From positions 1-45,097 of the forward strand of contig JACQZR010000205.1 of the NCBI GenBank assembly GCA_016213775.1: a stretch of DNA of 45,097 bases, written 5' to 3'. The notes beneath the pieces were generated by a model. It did not search any database and was not told the origin of the DNA. It worked only from the letters and a program-made list of their open reading frames with translations. The stretch's first letter is position 1. Each line of letters starts with the position of its first letter. This DNA comes from Acidobacteriota bacterium (GTDB taxonomy: Bacteria > Acidobacteriota > Terriglobia > Bryobacterales > Bryobacteraceae). This document shows, one piece after another, positions 24,454 through 31,746 of the stretch. The translations under genes and the position numbers were made by a program.

Positions 24454-27078
24454 GTGCACGAGGATGTCAGGGTACTGTTTCACGAACTGGCGGGGATGAA
24501 GCCGGCCGCGCGCGACGATTACTATTTTCGATACGCCGTCGCGACGACGGTCCGCGACGAGATCGAATCGCTGCTTTCCTATGACGAAACACGCGGTAGC
24601 TCACTGACGGGGATGGTGGGCGCCGCGGCGGAACAATATCTTCTCTCCACCGCACCGGTCTCGCAGGATGGCCGGTGCGGTTCTTTTCGTCTCATCCGGC
24701 CGTTGGGTAATGGCGGCATGGGGGCCGTCTACCTCGCTGAACGCGCTGATGGTGAAGTCCGGCAGCGCACCGCCATCAAGTTTCTTCACAGCGGAACCGA
24801 CACGCCATCGTTTCGCGAGAGGTTTCTACGCGAGCGGCAGATTCTGGCTTCGCTGAATCATCCGAGTATCGCGAGGTTGCTCGACGCGGGTCATAGCGAC
24901 GGCCATCCCTATCTGGTGATGGAGTACGTAGACGGGGAGCGGATTGATCAATACGCGCGCGGGTTCGGTGCGCGCGCCATTGTTTCGCTGTTCATCACAG
25001 TGGCGGAAGCTGTTTCGTACGCGCATCGAAATCTGGTGATCCATCGCGACGTGAAGCCTTCGAACATTCTTGTCGATGGGAACGGGCAGCCAAAGCTGCT
25101 CGATTTCGGAATTGCAAAAATCATTGACGCGGCCGAGGATACACGAACGGTGGATCGCGCGCACACGCCGGAGTACGCCAGCCCCGAACAACTGCGCGGC
25201 GAGGCACAATCCACTGCTACGGATATCTACTCGCTTGGAGCGGTGCTGTACCGGCTTGTTACCGGGAACAGCCCGCGTCAGCCGGCGGCGCAGCCAGACG
25301 GCGGCATTCCGGAAGATCTCGCCGCCATTATGCGGATGGCGATGCGCGACGAGCCCGACGACCGCTATGGCTCAGTTGATTTGTTGATCAGCGACCTTCG
25401 TGCATATCTGGAGCACCGGCCGGTACGCGCGCGCAGGAGCAACGTTCTATACTCAGCGCGCAAGTTCCTTCGCCGGCGCTGGCTCCCGGTGGCCGCGGCC
25501 ACGATTGCGCTGACTGGGATTGTCGCAGGTCTGGTTGTAGCGGACCGGCAGCGCGTTGTTGCCCAGCGGCGGTTTGAGCAGGTGCGGCAGCTCTCCAGGA
25601 AGATGCTTGATCTGGATGTGGAGATTCGCAATCTGCCTGGTTCCACCCACGCGCGCAATCGCATTGTGACGGCGTCCATTGCGTATTTGCGGCGGCTGGA
25701 TGCGACACGAACGACTGATCTGCAACTGGCTTTCGAGATCGCCGGAGCCTACCATCAGGTGGCACGTGTACAGGGCGTTCCCGTGAACACCAATCTCGGG
25801 CAATTGAAGCAGGCTGCGGAGAGTCTTGCGAAAGCGGAGTCGTACATCGAGCCAGTATTGCGGGCGCCTGGTTTCGCTCACCGGCGCGAGGCATTGTTGA
25901 CGGGGGCAATGATCGCGCAGGATGCGACCATTCTTGCGCAGATAGACAAACGCGACGCCGATTCCATGGCATTCAGCCGGAAGGGCGCAGCCCGTCTGGA
26001 GGAACTTTTGTCGTTCGCGAACCTCACTGCGAATGAGTCCGCTGCCGCGTCCCAGGTCTATGCCAACCTCGCGCTCGCACGTTCTAATATGCACTACCTG
26101 GACACGGCTGCCGACTTCGCCCGCCGCTCGGTAGATCTGGCGCGGAAGGCAGGCGGAGGGCCGGCGCAACTTGGCAAGAGCCTCAGCATTCTCGCAAATA
26201 CGGCGCGTTTTTCCGGTGATCTGGACGGAGCGCTGCTGGCGGTGCGCGAGTCGCATGCGATGGCGGAAGCGAACCTGGATCCACAAAAAGCGGATACTGT
26301 TTTCCAGTTGCTGGCAGCCATCTGGCGTGAAGGAGTGATTCTCGGCGAGCTCAACAATATCAGCCTGCAACGTCCACGCGAGGCCCTGCCCTTATTGCAG
26401 AGAGCGTTCGATGTCGCCGAGACGATGGCAATGAAGGATCCCAACGATTACTCCAGCCGTTCCTACGTTTCGATGGCGGGGCGAGAGCTTGCCGATATTC
26501 TGCGGGATTCCGAGCCTGCTCGTGCGCTGGCCATTTACGATCAGGCGCGGACGCGCGTGCTGGAAACGAAGAATAATGCCAAGGCCAAGCGCGACGAAGT
26601 GTGGTTACTGGCGGGCTCGTCCTACGCGCTGCGTCACCTGAACCGTCCGGCTGAGGCGCGCGCACGAATTGACACCGCCCTTGCGATTCTGCGTGGTCTG
26701 AAGGCTTATCCCGCCGATGCAGTGGAACCCGGCGAGGAGAGCGATGCTACGCTGCGCGCGCTGGCGGACCACTATGCTGCTACCGGAGATGTGGGAGCCG
26801 CCTTTCGGACCTATGAGGATTTGCTCGGCAAACTGATGGCGGCACATCCGCAACCGCAGACTGATCTGCGTCATGCCAACAACTTGTCACGGCTTTATCT
26901 GGATCTCGGCAATCTGAAGCTGCACACCGGGCGCACGAGTGAAGCAACCACCCTTTACGAGCAGCGCATCAAGCTCTGGCGTTACTGGGAGAGCAGGTTG
27001 ACAGGCAATGTGTTCGTGCAACGCCAACTCGCCGCGACGCCGGGTGCCGGCCAGATGCTGCTTTCGGCACAACGATAA
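24454..27078 (+). CDS. transmembrane Ser/Thr protein kinase with C-terminal TPR region
   Basis: The protein is about 874 residues from the GTG at 24454, which has GAGGGGAG 8 bases upstream; a GTG three codons earlier is an alternative. The Hanks-type kinase domain runs from about 75 to 335. It has the glycine loop LGNGGMGAVYL, the ATP Lys in AIKFL, the catalytic HRDVKPSN, DFGIAK and the APE-like TPEYASPEQ. One membrane helix follows at about 343-363 (WLPVAAATIALTGIVAGLVVA), then an extracytoplasmic helical repeat region of about 500 residues with TPR character (ELAFEIAGAYHQVARV-like, AYALRHLNRPAEARARIDTAL, LRALADHYAATGDVGAAFRTYEDLL). Kinases of this layout are abundant in Acidobacteria and usually lie next to an ECF sigma gene, as here. 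The substrate is probably the sigma factor at 23099-23665, an inference from context. Confidence 0.93.
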   Translation: MHEDVRVLFHELAGMKPAARDDYYFRYAVATTVRDEIESLLSYDETRGSSLTGMVGAAAEQYLLSTAPVSQDGRCGSFRLIRPLGNGGMGAVYLAERADGEVRQRTAIKFLHSGTDTPSFRERFLRERQILASLNHPSIARLLDAGHSDGHPYLVMEYVDGERIDQYARGFGARAIVSLFITVAEAVSYAHRNLVIHRDVKPSNILVDGNGQPKLLDFGIAKIIDAAEDTRTVDRAHTPEYASPEQLRGEAQSTATDIYSLGAVLYRLVTGNSPRQPAAQPDGGIPEDLAAIMRMAMRDEPDDRYGSVDLLISDLRAYLEHRPVRARRSNVLYSARKFLRRRWLPVAAATIALTGIVAGLVVADRQRVVAQRRFEQVRQLSRKMLDLDVEIRNLPGSTHARNRIVTASIAYLRRLDATRTTDLQLAFEIAGAYHQVARVQGVPVNTNLGQLKQAAESLAKAESYIEPVLRAPGFAHRREALLTGAMIAQDATILAQIDKRDADSMAFSRKGAARLEELLSFANLTANESAAASQVYANLALARSNMHYLDTAADFARRSVDLARKAGGGPAQLGKSLSILANTARFSGDLDGALLAVRESHAMAEANLDPQKADTVFQLLAAIWREGVILGELNNISLQRPREALPLLQRAFDVAETMAMKDPNDYSSRSYVSMAGRELADILRDSEPARALAIYDQARTRVLETKNNAKAKRDEVWLLAGSSYALRHLNRPAEARARIDTALAILRGLKAYPADAVEPGEESDATLRALADHYAATGDVGAAFRTYEDLLGKLMAAHPQPQTDLRHANNLSRLYLDLGNLKLHTGRTSEATTLYEQRIKLWRYWESRLTGNVFVQRQLAATPGAGQMLLSAQR

Positions 27079-27165
27079 GCAAGAAGCCAAAGATTCTCCT
27101 GCGAATCGCAGTTTCCGTTTCCGCTTCCGAATGTAGAACCACATCCGGTTACAGGAAACGAAAAC

Positions 27166-28536
27166 ATGAACACAATACATCGGAGCTTACCTTATATCAC
27201 GGCCCTTGCACTGGCAAGCATCGCCGCGGCGCAACCATCAAACCCCAGTGAGTGGAAGACCTGGGTCATCCCTTCCGGCAGCCAACATCAGGTGCCACCG
27301 CCGCCGGACGCGGCGGAGACTCGCGCGGAACTCGAGTGGCTGCGCACAGCATCGCCGGAATCGGACCCGCGCATTGTGGAGCAGGTGCGGTTCTGGGATT
27401 CCGGCCCGCCCTCTTACCGTTGGATGGACATGGTGACCAGACGGCAAATGGCGGGCGAGGCGGTGGGCGCCTATTTCGTACGCGCCTACGCGTACGTCTC
27501 GATGGCGATCTACGACGCTACTATCGCGGCTGAGAGCGCAAAGCAGACCTACCGCCGCGAGAGGCCGTCCCAGGCGGATCCGTCGATACGCACTCGTGTT
27601 CCGGTGCCTGCGAGCTTCTCGTATCCGTCCGACTACGCTGCCACTGCGGCAGCGGCTTCAACGGTGATGGCGTACCTTGTTCCGGCAGAAGCAGAGTACT
27701 TTCACAGTCTCGCCCAGGAAGCCGCGAAGAGCCGGCTGTACGCGGGCGTGGAGAACCTTTCCGACTATCACGCCGGCATGGAGCTTGGCCGCCGCATCGG
27801 CGAACTTGTGATTGCCAAGGCGCGTGCGGATGGGGCGGACATAGCGTTCGGCAGTGCGGTCCCGACGGGCCGATGCATTTGGACCGGCGTCAATCCTGGC
27901 AACGCTTCCGCCGCTAACTGGAAGCCGTTGTTACTGACGTCGCCTTCGGAGTTTCGTCCGGCGCCGCCGCCTTCGTGTGATTCGGCCCAGGTGCAGGCGG
28001 AGATGGCAGTGGTGCGCAACTTCCCTCGCGCGCTCACATCAGCGAACATGGCCACGAACGCGAAGGCACTTTACTGGCAGACGAACGAGGGCATCTTCCC
28101 CTGGGCCTTTGTCCACCTGAACCGGTGGGTGCTGGAGGATAAGCTGGAACAGAATCCCGCTCGCGCGGCGCGTGCGTATGCGCTGTTGGGAGCTGTTGGA
28201 TACGACGCGTTTATCGCCAGTCAGGACGGCAAGTTCGCGTACTGGTATCTGCGCCCGGCGCAACTGGAGCCGTCGTTGACGACGCTCTTCAACGCACCGA
28301 ATTTCCCGTCGTATCCTTCCAATCATTCGACATTCTCCACGGCCCGCGCAGAGATGCTGGCGTACCTGTTTCCCGATCGCGCCGGCCTCATTCGCGCGCT
28401 CGGAAAGGAAGCAGGGGACTCGCGCATCTGGGCCGGTATTCACTTCCCGATGGACAACCACGCAGGCGTCACACTGGGTGCGAACGTCGCGCATAAGTTC
28501 ATTGCCTGGGCGGAAAACGATGGATCTCAACGATAG
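27166..28536 (+). CDS. secreted PAP2/vanadium haloperoxidase-like phosphatase
   Basis: This 456-residue protein has a signal peptide (LPYITALALASIAAAQ). C-terminally it has the three acid-phosphatase motifs: KFAYWYLRPAQ (Lys and Arg-Pro), PSYPSNHSTFSTA (PSGH-like) and SRIWAGIHFPMDNHAG (SR, catalytic His and Asp). The family covers vanadium-dependent haloperoxidases and PAP2 phosphatases, and the exported acidobacterial members are uncharacterised. It is followed by an MddA-like and a SAM methyltransferase gene with short or overlapping junctions, so the three are probably cotranscribed, although a metabolic link is not obvious. Confidence 0.87.
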   Translation: MNTIHRSLPYITALALASIAAAQPSNPSEWKTWVIPSGSQHQVPPPPDAAETRAELEWLRTASPESDPRIVEQVRFWDSGPPSYRWMDMVTRRQMAGEAVGAYFVRAYAYVSMAIYDATIAAESAKQTYRRERPSQADPSIRTRVPVPASFSYPSDYAATAAAASTVMAYLVPAEAEYFHSLAQEAAKSRLYAGVENLSDYHAGMELGRRIGELVIAKARADGADIAFGSAVPTGRCIWTGVNPGNASAANWKPLLLTSPSEFRPAPPPSCDSAQVQAEMAVVRNFPRALTSANMATNAKALYWQTNEGIFPWAFVHLNRWVLEDKLEQNPARAARAYALLGAVGYDAFIASQDGKFAYWYLRPAQLEPSLTTLFNAPNFPSYPSNHSTFSTARAEMLAYLFPDRAGLIRALGKEAGDSRIWAGIHFPMDNHAGVTLGANVAHKFIAWAENDGSQR

Positions 28537-28546
28537 GAGAAACCTC

Positions 28547-29320
28547 ATGAAGAAGACTATGATTTTTGTCTACGGTGTCGCCAGCTACCTTTTGTTTCTG
28601 GCGGTGTTTCTCTACGCAATCGGATTTATCGGCAACTTCGCGGTGCCGAAAACATTGGACTCGGCCGCACCCGGGCCATGGCACACCTCATTGCTGATTG
28701 ACCTTGGCCTGCTGTCGCTGTTCGCAGTGCAGCACAGTGTGATGGCGCGGCCATGGTTCAAGCGCATGCTCACCACGGTGGTGCCTGAAGCGGCCGAGCG
28801 GAGCACGTATGTGCTGGCGAGCAGCCTTGCGCTGTTGTTCCTGTTCTGGAAGTGGCAGCCGTTGGGCGGCGTTGTGTGGGAGGTCGAGGCTCCAATGGTC
28901 CGCGTGGCCGTGTATGGGCTGTATGCCGCGGGCTGGGCGCTGGTGCTTCTCTCCACCTTCGTGATCAATCACTTCGATCTCTTCGGTCTACGGCAGGTTT
29001 GGCGCGCGCTGCAGGGTCTGCCGCAATCGAAGACGCCATTCGTGGTACCGGTGCTCTACCGGATCGTGCGGCACCCGCTGTACGTGGGCTGGTTCCTGAC
29101 GTTCTGGAGCGCGCCGACGATGACCGTTACGCACCTGGTGTTCGCGGTCATCACCTCGGCCTACATCCTGGTGGCCATCCAGTTTGAGGAGGCCGATCTG
29201 ATGAAGGCTCATCCGGAATATGTGGCCTATCGGGAGCAGGTGCCGATGCTTGTTCCAGGCCTTCCACGCGACGTCCTGATCCCGCAAGCGAATCAGGAGA
29301 AAGGACCACAACCGGCATGA
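28547..29320 (+). CDS. mddA: methanethiol S-methyltransferase (MddA-like, NnrU superfamily)
   Basis: This 257-residue integral membrane protein has about six hydrophobic segments. It carries AVQHSVMARPWFKR, FVINHFDLFGLRQVW, RIVRHPLYVGWFLTFWSAPTM and a C-terminal IQFEEADLMKAHPEYVAYREQVPML. RHPLYVGW and the FEE-x-DL motif mark the isoprenylcysteine/NnrU methyltransferase fold, and the exact set matches MddA enzymes that methylate methanethiol to dimethyl sulfide with SAM. AGGAG lies 8 bases before the ATG. Its stop overlaps the next start by ATGA, coupling it to a second, soluble SAM methyltransferase. Substrate assignment rests on remembered family similarity. Confidence 0.75.
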   Translation: MKKTMIFVYGVASYLLFLAVFLYAIGFIGNFAVPKTLDSAAPGPWHTSLLIDLGLLSLFAVQHSVMARPWFKRMLTTVVPEAAERSTYVLASSLALLFLFWKWQPLGGVVWEVEAPMVRVAVYGLYAAGWALVLLSTFVINHFDLFGLRQVWRALQGLPQSKTPFVVPVLYRIVRHPLYVGWFLTFWSAPTMTVTHLVFAVITSAYILVAIQFEEADLMKAHPEYVAYREQVPMLVPGLPRDVLIPQANQEKGPQPA

Positions 29321-30150
29321 CTACCGCACTGCTGAACACGCAAGCCTCCATGGAGATGGAGCAATTGAAGCAACGTTTGAAAGCCACTTGGATGACCGGC
29401 GACTACGACCGCTTCTCGCGATTCATGGAACGGGGAACGGAAGTGTTCTTCCGGAACCTCGGCATCCAGGCCGGCGACCGCGTTCTTGATGTGGCGTGTG
29501 GCGCCGGGCAACTGGCACTCATCGCCGCCCGCGCGGGCGCTGTTGTCAAGGGGTGCGACATCGCCAGCAACTGGGTGCAGGCCGCACAGCAGCGCGCCGC
29601 CCGGGAGAACCTCACCCTTCTTTTCCAGGAGGGAGACGCCGAGGAGCTACCGTATCTGGATGGTGAGTTCGACGCCGTGGTGAGCATGGTTGGCGCGATG
29701 TTTGCTCCGAGACCGGAGTTGGTGGCCGGGGAGTTGATCCGGGTCTGCCGGCCCGGCGGGATGATCGCGATGGCGAACTGGACGCCCGCCGGGTTCATCG
29801 GCCAGATGTTCAAGGTGATCGCCAAGCACATTGCACCGTCGGGCATGCCTTCTCCGGTGCTTTGGGGCGATGAGGCCGCTGTTCGTCAACGCTTGTCGTC
29901 CGGCGTGGCGGAGGTTCGTTGCACGCCGCGTATGTTCTCGTTCGAGTATCCGTTCTCGCCGGCGGAAGTAGTGGAGTTCTATCGTGAGAACTACGGACCG
30001 GCGGCGCGGGCGTTTGCTTCGCTCAACGGAATCGGGCAGGACCGGCTGCGTAGCGAGCTCACGCTATTGTGGTCGGCGCACAATACGGCGGACGAGGACC
30101 GCACGAAGGTGAACGCGGAATACCTGGAGGTGGTCGCGATACGGTTGTAG
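29317..30150 (+). CDS. class I SAM-dependent methyltransferase
   Basis: This 277-residue Rossmann-fold methyltransferase has motif I VLDVACGAGQLAL, motif II around VVKGCDIASNWV, motif III GDAEELPYLDGEFDAVVSM and motif IV LIRVCRPGGMIAMANW. It is similar to UbiE/SmtA-type enzymes with unknown acceptor. It overlaps the MddA-like stop by 4 bases and is thus translationally coupled. Downstream of its stop the sequence becomes repetitive and decayed, so it ends the gene group. Confidence 0.88.
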   Translation: MTTALLNTQASMEMEQLKQRLKATWMTGDYDRFSRFMERGTEVFFRNLGIQAGDRVLDVACGAGQLALIAARAGAVVKGCDIASNWVQAAQQRAARENLTLLFQEGDAEELPYLDGEFDAVVSMVGAMFAPRPELVAGELIRVCRPGGMIAMANWTPAGFIGQMFKVIAKHIAPSGMPSPVLWGDEAAVRQRLSSGVAEVRCTPRMFSFEYPFSPAEVVEFYRENYGPAARAFASLNGIGQDRLRSELTLLWSAHNTADEDRTKVNAEYLEVVAIRL

Positions 30151-30174
30151 TTCGCGTTTCGGCGGAGCCGAAAC

Positions 30175-30261
30175 CTGGAGTTTGTACATTTCTGCCGCCC
30201 TGTGGGGCGGGCTTCAGCCTGCGCGGGACTCAGTCCCGCCACTGGAGTTTCTACATTTTCT
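30175..30261. repeat. REP-like palindrome flanked by 19-20-base direct repeats
   Basis: The palindromic core GCGGGACTCAGTCCCGC lies after another GC-rich inverted segment (GGCGGGCTTCAGCCTGC). The flanks CTGGAGTTTGTACATTTCT (30175-30193) and CTGGAGTTTCTACATTTTCT (30242-30261) are near-identical direct repeats. The right copy touches the end of the decayed transposase gene. It looks like an inserted repeat with duplicated flanks, or a duplicated IS end. Confidence 0.55.
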
Positions 30262-30935
30262 CAAGCGTCGGCAGCCTGAACAGGGGCCGGATCCGTGATT
30301 GTGAACCCGAACGGGGCGATCAATTCCGGTTGCTGTGCCATTTCCTTGCGCAGAAGCGTGATGAGATCCAAACAAGAGGGTCGGCGAGCCTTGCGGCGCC
30401 ACTTGGGGAGCTCGGCTTATGCCTTTCCACGCTCAGCGCCGAAGGCCTGCAAGCGAAGCCATCCACATAGCGCTATAGGAAGCCACCGCCAGGACCGGCT
30501 GTATGGGCACAGAAGTAACGTTCCATAACTGCGCTTGGCCAACCCCAAGGGTGTCCTTCTCTTCGCGGTGATTCACCTCGATTTGCCAGCGGTCGAAATA
30601 GATTTGCAGCAACTGCTTGAGAGAACTGTGCAATAAGGCGAAGCGGACGCCGTCCGTCGCCGCCCTCCCAGTACACACCCACAACCTCTTTATAGCGAAC
30701 CTTGCGCCGTTTGCCGCCATAGAAGATCTTGGTGGTCTTCCAGTCGTCTTGGCGCACTTGTTCCGGGGTAAACTTCTCGACCCCATTAAAAGCGTCGCGA
30801 ACCGTCCGTGGCGCGAAAAATAGCTTGGCGTCTTTGCGAGCTCGGACCAGGAGCACCGACCGTTCTGGAATCGCTCCCATGCAGGTGCGATTGCAAAGGC
30901 TGCCATCCCACTGTCGTGAATCCCTGGGACGATTA
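30261..30935 (-). pseudogene. broken DDE transposase (IS4/IS701-like), at least two frameshifts
   Basis: Pieces of one transposase appear in three frames on the minus strand. The N-terminal piece reads QWDGSLCNRTCMGAIPERSVLLVRARKDAKL onward in short conserved runs. The middle piece contains LLQIYFDRWQIEVNHREEKD and GVGQAQLWN. The C-terminal piece contains AELPKWRR, SCLDLITLLRKEM and PFGFTITDP before its TGA. The RWQIEVNHREEKD segment holds the catalytic Glu region of IS4-like enzymes. Each frame ends in stops, and the 5' part is missing or unrecognisable, so the element is inactive. Confidence 0.75.
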
Positions 30936-31313
30936 GATGGAGATGTTTGTCACAAGCGCCGTGGAAAGGTCGCGGGGAGTTTAGAGCGCCTCAGCCAGCG
31001 CAACGAGCGGAACGGAGGGGAACGGGACAGCCCAACAAACGACCAGGCACGCACACACCGGTTAGCTTGTGCGATGCTCATTGGTTCATGGAAATACAGG
31101 AGCGGGCTATCAGGTTTTCATCAGGCTATGCCTGTGGCACACAGTGAAGGAGCAGGATTGCAGCAAGGGCGCATCTACGCGATGAACATATGGTTATCTC
31201 CGTCAGGATATGCCTTTTGTAGTACGGCGTCACCCTTTGGGCACGCTCCGTAGCGTTGCATAACGGGTGATATTGGAGCACGGCATGTCGGAGCGGTACA
31301 GTATGTAGGCGAG
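30936..31313. other. intergenic stretch without a recognisable gene
   Basis: No convincing coding frame or RNA gene was seen. There is a small perfect hairpin, CAGGC with GCCTG, near 31121-31133, and base composition is slightly lower in GC than around it. It is probably the remains of the transposon and its former target. Confidence 0.4.
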
Positions 31314-31667
31314 ATGTCGAACGCTCTTGATATTCGATTCCATCGCGCGTTGAACCAACACGCGCCTGGGTGCGAGAAGTGGGATTTTGATCCCTTGGAG
31401 TATCCCTTGCTCGGGCAGATTCGTGAAGGCCAATCGGCACTGCTTACGCGGAGCTTCAGCAGTGCGCAGCGCGAGTTCTACGTTGACTTCATCGGTCTCT
31501 CAACACTTGACGCATGCACCTTTCCTGACGCTGAAGAACGTACCGTCTTCGTTGGGTTGACGCGTTTCCTCGTCGAGGAGTTGGTCAAGCTTTCGGATGT
31601 CCTCGCGTCATCAGCGAACGTAGGATCCTTGGTCGGCACTCCGAGCACGGCGAACGCGCCGCCGTAG
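31314..31667 (+). CDS. hypothetical protein, possibly truncated by an in-frame TAG
   Basis: This 117-residue protein begins SNALDIRFHRALNQHAPGCE and contains IREGQSALLTRSFSSAQREF and FVGLTRFLVEELVKLSDVLAS. It looks like a natural protein, with balanced composition and an AGGCGAG sequence before the ATG, but I do not recognise it. After the TAG at 31665-31667 the same frame stays open for about 28 codons (ending RESIRAHAKWLI), so the stop may be a nonsense mutation. That extension also overlaps a perfect hairpin (AGTCCCGC with GCGGGACT). Being next to a dead transposase, it may itself be a relic. Confidence 0.4.
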   Translation: MSNALDIRFHRALNQHAPGCEKWDFDPLEYPLLGQIREGQSALLTRSFSSAQREFYVDFIGLSTLDACTFPDAEERTVFVGLTRFLVEELVKLSDVLASSANVGSLVGTPSTANAPP

Positions 31668-31746
31668 TATGCGTATTCAAGTCCCGCAAGTATGGCGGGA
31701 CTCAACTTCGGCGCCCGTGAGTCGATTCGGGCACATGCCAAGTGGC

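Noticed and set aside
25453-26370. A 305-codon open frame antisense to the Ser/Thr kinase.
   Set aside because: No ribosome-binding site or recognisable motif; the sense strand encodes clear TPR sequence.
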